A stretch of 28,054 bases of DNA. Origin: Collodictyon triciliatum (lineage: Eukaryota > CRuMs). The stretch covers positions 1 through 28,054 of the forward strand of contig JBHJMP010000124.1 in the NCBI GenBank assembly GCA_043381765.1, in the 5' to 3' direction. A model generated the notes under the pieces. The model ran no database searches. It was given only the letters and a program-made list of their open reading frames with translations, and had not been told where the DNA came from. Each line of letters opens with the position of its first letter. Positions within the stretch are counted from its first letter, which is position 1. Of this stretch, positions 9,652 through 23,100 are shown piece after piece. The translations under genes were made by a program, and so were the position numbers.

Positions 9652-11057
9652 GTTTTGTATCTGCGTTTCTAAGCTATTAGAGAGGGACCATTCAAGAGGG
9701 AGTGTGTTTGTATTCAGTCTCCACTCAGGGAGGGAGAGAGAGAGAGAAAAAAAAAGTGGGGCAAGAAGAGAAAAGGACTTGGTCTTCAGTTGTGCATGTG
9801 ACTCTACAATATGTGGCGTTGGGGCAATAGGGTACGACTTGGGCCAAGGTGGATCGCTCATCAACATCGTCGTTCTTATTTCCATGGTTATTTCCCTGCC
9901 TTTCAGAGAATCCTCCTTGTTTTACTTTTGTATTTGCCTGTGTTCTTCTGCAGCCAGGCTTTGATCACCGCGGGCTATAAGAATTGGCACAAGGGTTGGT
10001 ACCAGAAGTCTCAACACTGCCGGCTACAAATTGACCCTATGCTGATTATGTGTACAATATAAATCACAACAGGGGGAAAGTCTGGCGCATTTCATAGACA
10101 GCACATAATACGTGATATATATTTAAACAAATATTACAGTATTTCATACAAAGATGTCATCAACTGGCATCCAGAATAAAATTTTATGTATGTATTCCAC
10201 ATATATCGAACCAGATAAGTAGAGCAGCCCATCTGGCGAACAAGCGGGCATATGAGATATCCAAAAATGGATGTGTGCCCACAAGCTCCCGGATGTTTAT
10301 CACCCTATCCACCCAAGCTCACCCTTAGTTCTATTATTAGAGACGTTACCTCCAGCGGCCGCTGCGTCACGGTGACGACCAAATTAGCCGAGAAAGCACC
10401 GCACAATCCACATAAGGATTTTTTTTTACCTGGACGAAAACAGAAGTGGGCCATTTCAAGCACATTTCTGGACATATGTCTCTGCACTGATCCTTTTCTA
10501 ATTCGCATTGCCATTCGCCAGCAAAAGGTCAAACCAGGTTGGAGCCAATGCGCCTTTGTGAGGAAGTTGGAAGGCTGTCTTATTCAAGAAAAGAGGAGAA
10601 AGCTAGCTCGCAAGAATGCACAGTGATGCGTGTGTGAAAGCAAAGAAGCAAAGAAGCTAACAAAAAAAAAGCTGAAAAGAAGCAGAGCAATTATATTTCT
10701 GCTGGGGATCCTCTCTCTGGACGTACGATGTTTCTCGATAACTATTGCTGTTGGCGTTGCGCGGACAAAGCTCCAAATCGCAATATCATTGCTGTTCCGG
10801 CCAGTAGTTTAAAGAGGCGCAAGACTGACTGACAAAATCATTTTCAAAGACCCTCTGTCAGATGATCTCCTAGATATAGATTTGGAAGATCTCAAAGTCA
10901 AAGGGAATCATGATCAATGTACTCCTACCGGGCGCCCACTCCAATCTCATTTTTTTTCAACTCCCCGAATAGAAAGAAAGCCAAGCCAGCCATTTGCTCC
11001 GTTTCTCTGCCAGACACGATCCGCAGGCGCTCGTACGCATCTGCAAAAGGAAGAGGG
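9652..11057. promoter_or_regulatory. shared upstream region between two divergent genes
   Basis: This 1.4 kb region separates the UBA1 start codon (minus strand) from the fibrocystin-L-like start codon (plus strand), so both promoters and 5' untranslated regions should lie here. It is less AT-rich than the introns in its middle part. A 124-codon + strand open frame at 10252-10626 shows no domain and no conserved motif; I do not call it a gene. A GA-rich tract sits at 9733-9754. No TATA box is convincing. Confidence 0.6.
10354..10377. promoter_or_regulatory. palindrome pair in the divergent promoter region
   Basis: AGCGGCCGCT (10354-10363) is a perfect 10-base palindrome. It is followed by CGTCAC-G-GTGACG (10365-10377), two inverted TGACG half-sites with a one-base spacer. 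TGACG is the known half-site of bZIP (CREB/ATF-type) factors in animals and plants. The cluster sits at the midpoint of 9651 and 11058. Regulatory function is inferred. Confidence 0.4.
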
Positions 11058-11133
11058 ATGAAGAATCTACTCAGCCCGATCGTTGCCGTCTCCCTTTGGC
11101 TCGTGCTCCTCACCACGCCAGCCTCCTGCCAAG
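11058..11133 (+). other. PKHD1L1: signal peptide exon
   Basis: The first 25 codons are M-K-N followed by a hydrophobic core and the small-residue end TTPASCQ, a standard secretory signal with cleavage likely after Ala-Ser-Cys or nearby. The frame is open upstream to an ATG at 10917, but that would bury the signal about 47 residues inside the protein. Confidence 0.85.
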
Positions 11134-14100
11134 GTAACGCCGTAATGTTCCGTTCACTCATACCATATTTGTCATGAATACACCATGTAATCGTAGCCCA
11201 AATACGAAATGCCACAAATGTATATTTTCTTTTACAATTTCTCTGATGTAACCAAACACACAACAAATCCTTGCGTGCCCACTACGCTGCTGTGCTCAAA
11301 ACCTTCGTTTCACCTCTATTTACTCTCTTACCAATATTTTTTTTAAAAAAAGACGCCGCCATATTCTCTGCCTGGACCTCCCCGAACGTGGGCACAGTGT
11401 CCTACGGAAGCACTGCGGGAGGAACCCTAGTGACGGTGTCTGGAATCGGTTTCGATAAATCTTCGGCAATTATCTTTCTTGGATGGTTTGCCTGCGAAGT
11501 TATCCCGTACTACTCTACATCAGAGTCCTTAGTCTGCGAAACACCTCCGCTGGACGCAGCTTACTCTCAGTATGAATACGCAAACATGGAAATTGCTGTC
11601 TACAATGACGGTGTTCTTATTGAAGGTTGCCGAGTTTATGGGAAATGCTACTTCATGTACCGACCTGGTATTTCTTTTTCTCCTCATAATATATTGACAT
11701 AGGCTGAAAATTTTAAGATAGGTATATATTCAAGAGCGTACTCATGCATGCGCCTCTAATAGACCGCACACCACAACTGAACTCTATCTTTCCTTTGGAG
11801 GCTGTTGTCGGCGATACGATAGCATTGAATGTACACATTATCATACAATTTTCTGTTTCTTGTATACTGTCTCGCTTATGTAAATCGTATATTGGGCAAA
11901 TACATTAATCATAGGCCGTGCTAACATGCCTTTCGACATTGCAATAGGGAAACTTCTACATATCATCGCTGTTCAGTATCCGAAAAATCCTGATTGCAAA
12001 CCAGCTTTGTGCTTTTGATCTCCCTGAAGTGCAATTCAGTGACAGCGTAGATTGGACATACAACAATCAAGTTCGTTTACAACTTATAGGGAATATAAAA
12101 TGAATTATATATACGAATTGCCAAGGTAGTTTCCTTTCTTACAGATTCTTTTTAGGTTCAATGCAATGTTTCTTCCTCTGATGTCGTATTCAGCAACGTA
12201 ACGATGAATGTGTGGCGGGATTATGGCAACACCTCACCGAGGAATTACCGACTTCGGTTCCTTGACTCTAAGCAGGGATACATGTTCGTAACTGTGCCAG
12301 GTGATACAAGAGAAACCGATCTTTTGATATTTGAAGCAAAATTTATAGTAAATAACGCTATTACAATATCTTTTTTCATTTTATTTTGTATTTCGCCTCA
12401 ATTCTAAACATTATTGCTTTCATTAGCTATCTACTCCGTCTCCCACTCGCAATCCAGTGTGAAAGGTGGACTGGAGCTTACCATCGCTGGGGCAGGATTC
12501 AGTAAAGACATTCAGAAGAACAAAGTGACTATTGATGATACACCTTGTGAAGTGTCTTACTCTGATAGCGAGATGATACGATGCATAACTTCTCCTACTC
12601 CGAACCCCTCTCAAACTATGTCCAAGAAGCACTTTAAGGGTAATTAAAGGAAGGCTATGTTTTTTTCGTACATCAATCAAAATTTATACCCTAGTTACTT
12701 GATATTTAACAGTTCCGTGAATAGGACCATAATATTTTTGCACTTTACGGACTTGCTTTTTTGATATATATATATATTTGCTATCATTTGGACTATTGCG
12801 AAGATATATCACCCAGTCATTTTTCACTTACATGAAAGGTGGTCGGGGAGTAAATCGCAGCATATTCATGAACACGTACGGAAACTCGATAAGCAATCTC
12901 AGACAGAGTCCCCAATTTCCAAGCAAACCCGATACCAATGTAATTACTTAATTCAACAGCCTAATAAATAACTATGCTTTAGTGAGATTAACACCTAGAA
13001 TGATACATATGACCAGACAAAATAAATGTACACCACATTTGACCAATATATGATACCTTTAGGATCGAATTCCTTACCTGGATACTCTACGAAACTGGGC
13101 GGACAATTACGGACAATATATGAGAACTTACTTCATCCCAAAAGTGACAGGAAATCATCAATTCTATGTGTCTGCGGACGACCATGCTGAGGTAAAATCA
13201 GGACCACTTGATTAAAATATGAAAGCGATTCATTCACAACATGGAGAAACACACAAAAATGTCTTTTTACCCCAAACCAGTGGATTTATCATTTGTTGTC
13301 CCTTTGTAATCAATAGGTATGGTTAAGTTCTGATGAGTCTCCCGAGAAAATGAGCAGAATAATCAGCTTTCAAGCATGGACCAGTCCAGACAACTACTTT
13401 ACGTTCCCGAGCCAAAGGTCTACAGCAATTTTTCTCGAGGCTGACAAACCTTATTACATGGAGATTCTGCAGAAAGAGGGCGGTGGTTTGGACTTTATTC
13501 AGCTCGCTGCATTGATGCCTGAAGTAGAACCACGCCCCGACAGCCTTCGAGAAGTCCAGCAGTTTGGAATTTCTGTTCCAGTGAAATATGACAGCTTCGA
13601 TGTATCTGTCTACAATGCGACCTTTGGTACCTTTGCGCTATCATGGGGAGCCGAAACAACGGGCCCTATCCCGTTCAATAGCCAACCTTACGACTTCGAA
13701 TATGCTGTTGAATCTCTCCAGCAATTTGATGATGTTGCAGTCACGCGAGTGGAAGTAAGATTTGATGCATTTGACAAGTTATTCATTTTCTCATAATGAA
13801 TTGCGATTCTTACATATTTCTAACAATGTAATGTTATCTTAAAAGAGGAAATCTGGCTTCACATGGACAGTTAGGATCATCTCGCCTAGGTATGCACCTG
13901 GAAGAGAAACACCAATAGTCCTTCGTGGAAGACTCAATGGTAGAGCATCTGCTACTTCGGCTATGACCTCTAAGGCGTCTCTACCCATGGGTGGATTCTT
14001 AAAGCTGAGCATAGGAAGCTCTAACGTAAATCTTTTATTTGTCTTTTATTTTTATTTTTTCATATTACGTAATTCGGAATTTAAATGTTACGAATGCCTG

Positions 14101-17100
14101 AGTAAATAGCGACTGAAAAAATTCTGTCTTTTGTTAAAAATTCTAAATATAATACAGACGAGCATTTCTGTCAATTGTGCGGACAGCGAAATGAGCAAAG
14201 CTTTCCAGAACATTCTAAACTCGACAGGAGTCATCAACGTCTCATCACAACGGTCTTACGACTTCTCTAGGACATGGACTCTCACATTTACGGGAGTTTT
14301 TGGAGACATACCTACCCCATCCTTCAATTTGAGTGGCATTACTGGCGGAGACCGCACTCAAGGAGGACCTGCAGTAACATTTAGCGAGATTATTCGAGGC
14401 AGCCTTGGTGCCTTTATAGCCCCACTGTCTGGAGATTATCTGCGCTCATATGGTAACTAATCGGCCCACAAAACTCATTTATTCATTTAATATGACTATT
14501 TTTTATTTTGACACTGTAACACTTCATCCTGACTGATGTATCATCTAACCATAGAGCAAAGTTCTCAAGTGAATATCGAGGTTCAGGGGACTTACGCTGT
14601 CTGTAAAGGCAAGTGCTCCCACAAATACTCCACCCAAGCTACTCCGGTCGTAACGAATGCAACCCAAAAGAATAATGAGACACACGTGCTTCTGGATATA
14701 CACGGATATGGTTAGCGACCTGATGATTGATTCTCCAATTTCATATGCTTGTACAAATAAAACAAACCAACATACAGTTTTTTATTCAACTATTTTATTG
14801 TGAAATTAATATGAACAAAAGAAAGCTACCATTTAGAAATAAAAGAATACGATTAACACGCAAATCAACAGGGTTCTCAAGCAATAGTAATTCTACAGCT
14901 GTTTCATTTGGGCCGAATTCATGCAGCGTTGCATTCTCAGACACTAGTTTCATATCTTGTGTCTGTTTGCCTAACTCAGGGGGTATCTACAATCTTTTGG
15001 TGAGTGCTTAAGGATAATGTAGTTACATTATTAAGTTTCTTCACAATATCTTCATAATAATGCGAGAATATTTACGGAATTCCATTTAAAAATATTGACT
15101 GTCAAAATCTTCCCTGCGTTTAATGAATCCAGTTTACATAATTGCAGTATATGTAAGTTCTTACCGACCAAACCTTACTTCCAATTAATCTCATTTAAGG
15201 TCGCATCCTCAGAATACGGATATGCAGATTCCTCTGTGACAGTAGATGTCGAATGGGAAATTCAGGCGGTCAGGCCAACAGAAATATCATTTTCAGGAGG
15301 CACGGTTGTTACAATACACGGGAGAAGATTTGGATATGACACGAGTTCCATCGAAGTAGTTGTTGGAGGTTCCCCTTGTGCAATTATTTCACTGGAGCCA
15401 GACTCGGTGAATTGAGCATTACATTATTCTGAAGAAGTTAAGATATAACCAGCATTCCTAGATTTTTTATAACCAATGATTATAATTTCAGATTATCTGC
15501 CGCCATGGTATCATTCGTTCTTCGGAAAAAATAAGCAAAGATCTCTATCGTGTTCATGTCTCTGTCTCTAATTTCATGGGGAATAGTTCTGTGACTTATT
15601 ATTTTTCTACAAGGCGAAGTAATTAGCTATATTATAGTCACGCTCGTAAAAAAAAAGAAGCAATATTGTAAATTTAGAAACACTCACATATGCGGAGTAA
15701 AGTGGAAAAATATATTTCAAGTTAAATATCTGAACACTAACGAAAAAATACTGCAGTGGTCGTCCCAAAAGTCTCCAAAATCTATCCAACAGAGGGAAAT
15801 ATAATTACTTCCACCTTGTTCACAATTTCCGGGTATGACTTTGGAAGCAACAAAACAGAAGTCAAGGTTATTTTCAGGAGCAACATTGATAATAAAGGCT
15901 TTGTCGGATGCCCAATTTCCTCAATAAATGATAGTGTGATTACATGTATGACCTACGGAACAAGGTCAGTGTTGTTCGTTTTGCACACACATGGGCATAA
16001 TTTTGCATATTTTTCCATTTTCAATTCATCGGAATTATGCCTTGGTATTCTAATATGATTCAATTATTTTTTATGCCAAGCCTATTTTTTGGAAAAATCA
16101 CACAATAGATGCTATGTATCAGTTTTAGTTTGATTAAAATATTGATAATTTTCCTTTTTTTTTACCCTCACCAAACACCCACAATACTCAGACCCGGGCC
16201 CTATATTTTGGAAGTAATATACGGAAGTGTCTCTGTCCCGTCAGATTCTCCGATGATGGTCGAGTTTCCGTTTGGTATGTGTTGTAATGACTCACAAAAT
16301 ATTTCGTTAGATTAGTCCATATAATTCAATAATTTTTCTTAACGCATTAAATATAACCACTCATGTATTATAATTACAATATAGAAATTGAGAGATTATA
16401 CCCGGTTATGGGCAGTTACAGAGGTGGAATACCGCTGTCAATTTATGGAAACCTGTTTGGTATGGACGCTATCGACATGTCTGTTTACATTGGTGGCATA
16501 GAATGTCCTCTACTTAGAAAAACACCCACTTTGATTGTATGTGCGGTTCCATCTTTCACCGGAAAGAAAATCGATACCCCACAAACTGTGGTCGTAAAGT
16601 CTAGAGTTTTTCAAACTAATTGTACCAGTGACTGCGCGTTCACACCGAGTAGCAGATTGACTGCCCTGGTCCGCTCCATCACCCCACTCCAGGTTTCTGT
16701 GGGGAATTTACTGACAATACAGGGAAGAGGATTTAAAATTTTGGATAAATCCATCAAGGTCTTTTTAGGAGATTACGAAGCAAGAATCACGTCGAAAAAT
16801 GATACGCACATAACTTGCAGAGTTCCTGTCACACCATTTGGTCTGCAGGATGTCAACGTACTTATTACAAAGTATGGATTCGCAGACTCGGCTTCATTTG
16901 CCTTTGTGAAGCCCTATGTTCAGCATATAACTCCACTGAAAGTTTCGTTTGGAGGAGGTCCCCTTACAATAATCGGTTCAGGGTTCCATTCTGATAGTTC
17001 CAAAAATATTATTTCCGTAGGAAATAGTCCCTGCATTGTTGCTAAATGGTCCAACTCTGTGATGGTTTGCAAAGTGTCACCAGTATTGTCTCCCTTTTCC

Positions 17101-20100
17101 GTAGTAAACAAGACGGTATCAGTATCAATCGACACATTTTTGCTATCCCAGATACGAGTTATTTCATTTATGAAGGACTTGTCACCTTCTGTCAGTTCGA
17201 TTAAGTTAACAAATGAAAAGGATAAAGCACCTGCTACTATTGTCATTACTGGTTCAAACTTATCTCCGTACATTTACGAAGATTCCTTCGCTCCAAGTTC
17301 CACTGAAACATATTCACAAAGCCCATCTGACATTCCACCATCACCAACAAACTCGACATTAGATACAAGTCTATCAGTATCCAGTTCTGAATCCTTTTCA
17401 TTATCTGAGTCAAATAATGATATGTATACTAATTCTTTCACCGAGAGCAAAACTTTAGAAAACCTCCAGCCAAGTTACGACAATACTCGAGACGAAAGCT
17501 CTAGTTTATCAATAAGCGATTCAAATAATTATGACTCTGAATCTCCTTCCATATCGCCGTTGCATACAGAGCCTGGGTTTGAGAAGAATGATAATTCTAA
17601 TCGCAGTGGAAAAGGTATGCAAATATTGTCACTATTCGATGTCATTTGAATGCGCATTATATATTCAAATAACAAACTGATCGTTTATATTCTGCAGATG
17701 ATTACTTATCCACAGAATATGACGATCTGGATCCAATAGCAGTAGCATTCCTAGAAGGGCAAAATGATTTAAATCCTCTGAATATTATGAGAGTATACCA
17801 GGATTCCTCCAGCGTGTCGAAAGTGATAATATTTGTTGGGTCTACACAAGCCACCTTGATTAGTGCAAATGACACAACCTTGATTGCATCAGCTGATTCC
17901 ATCCCAGGAGGGGTAAATGATATCACAATAGAAATATCCGGAAAAGGCTTTCCAATTCAGCAATATCTTTCAATAATTGGTGCGTTGTCGATAACTGGAG
18001 TTACTCCTTTGACTGGTGGTTTTGGTGGATATACCACATTAACCATATCCGGAAACGGGTTTGGCCTTGACCAGTCCAACGTCTCAGTCACAATATGCGA
18101 TTTTTCAGCCACCTTGTTGAAATTAACACCAGAGTCATTAATTGTTGAGTCTCCAGCACTAATTAACGACTATTCTCTAAGTACGCTTGGTATGGGACAA
18201 AGTCTTCCTCAAAAAGGATTACCACTAGGAACCTTGTCAAAACTATCGACCGATTCAAACATCGCAACATGGGTCTATCAATACTGCAGTTCTGCATCTC
18301 AGTGCCAGGTACATATATATACATACATATTTTCTTTGTCAAAATTTTCTATTCATAGAATCAAACATTTCTCAAAGACTTGTCTCTAATTAGATTGGGT
18401 ACGACTATGGCGTAAATCGGAAAATGAGATTAAAAGAAGTTCGCCTTTTTCCTGGAGATGAACAGATGAGAGGTATTCAGGCCTTTTCTGCTGTCAACCG
18501 AGGCTCTGACTTTGGTTCTATCCAGGTTTCGAATGACGGTGTCAAGTTCACTTCGATTTATAAGGTGGGTGTCTTTTCTTTGATTTAATCAGGTCTGGAG
18601 AGTGTAAGTATATATTCATCATGGAAAGAATGGAAACCAATGACCGTTGAGTTGGGTTTTACTGAATGCTTTCTGAAATTATACATTTAAAATGACTGCG
18701 CTAAATAGATTGACAAGAGACCCACCAATAACTGGAACTCGTATTCTATTTCGGTCTCGGAGTCATATAGATTTATTCGTTACGTTGGCCCAAACGTTTA
18801 CGGATCGCCATTCACTATAAGCGTATCAGAAGTAGAATTCATTGGGATTTTAGTCGACTCCAGAACTTCAAACAATTGTCCAATCCAAGTATGAAATAAA
18901 CTTCATTTTTAGCCAATTTGTTATTACCTTTGTGTCATAGCTATTCCAGATTGGCCTATTTCTCTTGATTTAACATGCATAATGAATCTCTAGGTTTCAG
19001 TAAACACAGCCACTATAGTGCATGCAGCATCGTTTTCTTACTCAAGTGTTCTCACACCGGTTGTCACAAGTTTAAGTCCTACGATCGGAACCGCTATCGG
19101 AGGGACATTGGTAACGATAAAAGGCGAATATTTACACGAAGAAACATCAGCTACATCTGTATCCTTGAATGGCGTGCCGTGTCGCATCGAAAGTGTAAAA
19201 CAACATCATAATTTTTAAATCTTTCGGCTCTTAATTTTTTTTGGAAAAGTAAAAAGAAACCCCATAATACTTTATTTCATAATACTGACTCTCCCGTTAT
19301 CATGAGCCATCTAGCATGCTTTGAGCAATTTTTGATGAATTTACTGCGATTTTGGTAGGTATCACCTTCTGCTCTGACATGCAAAACTGGACCACGCGGG
19401 CTTTTCGTTGATCCATCAGTCGACTTGTTTGTTGGTGAAAGGGGTAAAGCTGTTGTACGAAAGGGAGTGTCATTCACATACATAGATCGTTGGTCTGCTC
19501 ATACAACATGGGGAAATGGTCCTCTGCCCTTTGAGTGGGGTTTCATTGATAATTTAACATTTCGCTTCATCAAACATCACACTTTTATTTAGATTATATT
19601 TGTATATATTCCTATGAGGTCAAAGTAGATGCTAGAGTCTCTCTTTCAAAGCAGAAATTTTGTGTTTATTAGGGATGATTTCGTATATATCCCATCTGGG
19701 CAGAATGTGTTGTTGGATATCTCTCCGCCAAAACTGGCGCTCATATTAATCGAGGGATCGTTGGTTTTCGAGAACGAACCATCATCTAATATATTCCTTG
19801 ATGTCTCCTACATATTCATTCGAAACGGAAATCTGACGATTGGAACCGAAGAAGACCCATATCAAGGGAAAGCTACAATCACGCTTTATGGAGACCGTGA
19901 GACTCCTGAAATACCAATATATGGCGCAAAGGTATGCTCGGTAAATAAAATAATCTGTGGGGAAATGATTGCATTGGTTAATTAGGGAAGCACAATGTGT
20001 TTACGCAAGCAGGTCGAGTAATCTGTGTGATTAATACTCATATAAATATTTGAACAATTTTTTTCACAGGTTATTGCTGTGAGAACCGGCGTCATAGACA

Positions 20101-23100
20101 TACATGGAGCTCCAAGGACTCCCACATGGACAAGGCTAAACCAGGTGATAAATGGATTTTCTACATGAAAATGAGCTATTAAGTCAAGAGTTCATTGACA
20201 GTTGTAAAATAAATTAACTTAAATGAATTTAAATAACAAAATATGCAGACAATCTACCCCGGAGAACAAATTATAAGGCTCACAGAGCCCGTTGATTGGA
20301 AAGAAGGAGAACGCATAGTCATAGCATCCAGCTCATATGACATGTATGAATATGACGAATGTACCATAGCAGCGGTTTCAGATGACAAAGTTACGCTTAC
20401 ATGTACGTACAATACAAAAATTACGATTAAATTAAAAGTGCGCCTTTCCGTAATATTAATCAAACATGGCTCTTAAACGCACGAAATACAACAAAGTAAC
20501 CGCGCCTGTCACCTATGGTCACTTTGGAGACTTGCCGGAGTACGCTGGTGAAAAATTTGATATGCGAGCTGAAGTCGCTCTTCTATCGAGAAACGTTGTA
20601 ATACAAGGAGATTCCAGTTCAGATGTAAATGAATTTGGTGCAACAGTAATGATTCACAGCCCAGTAAGTAAATCAATAAAAGGCGGGTGCGCTTGGGATA
20701 ATATGAAAAAGGAATACAGTGTATCTTAAAATTGAATAAAGGGAAAAAACCAGTACATAAATTATTTTTTTCAGGGGCACGACTCTTCTGTTGGACGATT
20801 TTCCTATGTTGAGGTTAGGAGAGCTGGTCAGGCATACAGATTAGGTCGATATCCACTTCATTTTCATATGATTGGAAACGTTTTGAGGAGCTACATTCTC
20901 GGTTGCAGTGTCCACCATACATTCAATCGCGCGGTGACCATCCATGGAGTTCATTACCTTAGGTTTCAATTGATATTTCATCCTACATTTTTTTGGGGAC
21001 AATATGTTACCTATTAACTGAATTTTTTACTTTTAGTAAAGAAATAACGCAAATTTTTATTTTTTTGATTATGTTAAAAGAATCACCGACAACGTCGCTT
21101 TCAACGTCATGGGCCACACATACTTTATTGAAGACGCCATTGAAACTCAAAACATATTGACACACAACCTTGGCATGGTAACCAAAGTGTCAACTAGTTT
21201 ATTGAATACAGACCAGACACCAGCAACGTTTTGGGTACATTTGATTTCTTTTTTTGACCAAAAATCATTCAAGATAAATCATGCTGTCACTCATAAACTA
21301 AGCCTCTTAAACTTAGATAACAAATCCCAAAAATGATTTTATCAACAATGCGGCTGGTGGAAGTGATCGATATGGATTCTGGTTCGACCTTCAGCCTAAC
21401 CCAACTGGCCCATCGAGAACCACATCTATCTGCCCACCAGGAATGACATTAGGACAATTTTCTGGAAATTCTGCGCATTCGAATTTCAAATACGGACTTC
21501 GAATATTCCACGACTTTACACCGTTGACAAACCCTTGTGGAAGTATTTTTGACCCAGCCAATCCTCCTATCAGGGCACTCATGTACAACTTTACATCTTT
21601 CAAGAATGGGAAAAATGGAGTGATAGGTTCATTCGTGGGAGATATCCAGTTCATTAATTTCAAAGTTGCAGGTCGGGAAAGGATTTGTTTTTCGGTTTTT
21701 TGTACAGTTTTACACATGCTTTTGAAAAAATTCAACTTAAAAATGTAATTTTTTTTTTAAAACAAAACAAAACAAAACAGATAATCCAAGAGGTATCGAA
21801 GTGTCTGAAGTCAAAGTGGAAGACAATCGTGCCAAAACCATAAACAGCATAATCGTGGGTAACTCGATTAACAGGTTCGGCGGCGAAATCGGACCTGATT
21901 CAACTGGTTGGTTAAATTAAAAATGTCGTGACTTCTCTGTTTTATACTCTTAACCTTTATTATCATATTATATTCGATTAGTTTTTCCGGATTGCGTGTA
22001 CACATTATAAAAATGATTTTTTCTCAAAGGATTCTTCGGTCCTCGTTCTGATAGATACACAATAGAAAACGTGACATTCGTTAACTTTCCTCCAACTTCG
22101 AGGGTATATTAATTTAAATAAGCGATTGTTTGGCATTTATTAGCGACTTTCGTAGTATTTCTTCTTTATATAGCGCTTATGGACTAATACAGAAACCAAT
22201 TTATTCTGTTCAGGCACTTAGCTCCTGCAGTGCTTGCACCCACGGTGCTTCAACAGATAATGATGGTCGAACTCTCATTGTTTCCGGTCTCAAGTTTGTG
22301 AACACAACGCAGAAAATTATTTGGGGATTTCCGTTCAAGGTAACTGAAAAACAAAGCAATTATAAAGCCTGATTAGCGATTTTATTCTAGGACATGTACA
22401 GTTTTTCTTTCTTTCATTTATGTGTATTCAAATAATAATTACCCAAGGGAATCTTCTTTGACCTCGATGGGAGCTTGACAGGAATCCCCTCTGGTACAGC
22501 CACTGCGTATTGGCCTCATAATCACATTAAAAACATTTGCCGAATAAGAGAAGAGTACAATGGTTTGCTCTGTGATTCATCCATCAGAATCAGGAGACTT
22601 GGGATGGACAACCAACAGCCCTCCAGTGCTCTAGATTTTAAGGTTTCCATTATTTCCTTATCAACACATTAGCTTTACGGGATTAAATTGAAATACATCA
22701 TAATTCCCTATACCTTTTACTCGATTAAAAATAGATGCTCCTTCACATACGCATTTAAATCCAAGATATGTGTTGACGTTTTCCCTTCATGTTAGTGCAG
22801 TAATAAATCCTATCAATTAATAAAATTGTAAATGACAGTTAATGTTGATAAGCAATAACAACACCGAAAGCCCGTCTGTTTATTCAAAATTGCCCTGGAG
22901 ATTAAAAAAAGACCCGCTTAGAGGATGGGCAATAGGATTAGCAACAAAGCAACTCTATCAATTCAAGATTGATTCTCCCACAGACTTTACTTCCCTTCGC
23001 TTTATTCCCTTGTACATGTCTCCTAGCGACTGGTAAAGTTCCTGGAAACCTTATTCTCTAAATTTTTAGAATCCAATAGCACTTGGTGTCCTATATTTAT

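Noticed and set aside
9652-9885. N-terminal extension of UBA1 to an upstream in-frame ATG at 9885
   Set aside because: The added 78 residues are Ser/Leu-rich low complexity from a GA repeat and have no counterpart in E1 enzymes. The ATG at 9651 has a good context and family-like spacing.
10252-10626. 124-codon + strand open frame between the two genes
   Set aside because: No recognisable motif, no signal peptide or membrane span, and a frame on the opposite strand is just as open. I treat it as promoter-region sequence, though a small unknown gene is not excluded.
11935-12018. Alternative exon of the + gene starting at 11935 (reading RANMPFDIAIG)
   Set aside because: It hits a TGA after about 34 codons. 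Using exons 11763-11830 and 11948-12070 instead gives a proper IPT domain and keeps the frame.
16920-17273. 117-codon antisense frame
   Set aside because: Lies opposite IPT domains 8-10 of the + gene, which have clear family motifs.
22842-22850. Possible frame break near the start of exon 35
   Set aside because: The acceptor at 22838 joined to 22642 keeps phase 0, and the sequence continues with normal homology.
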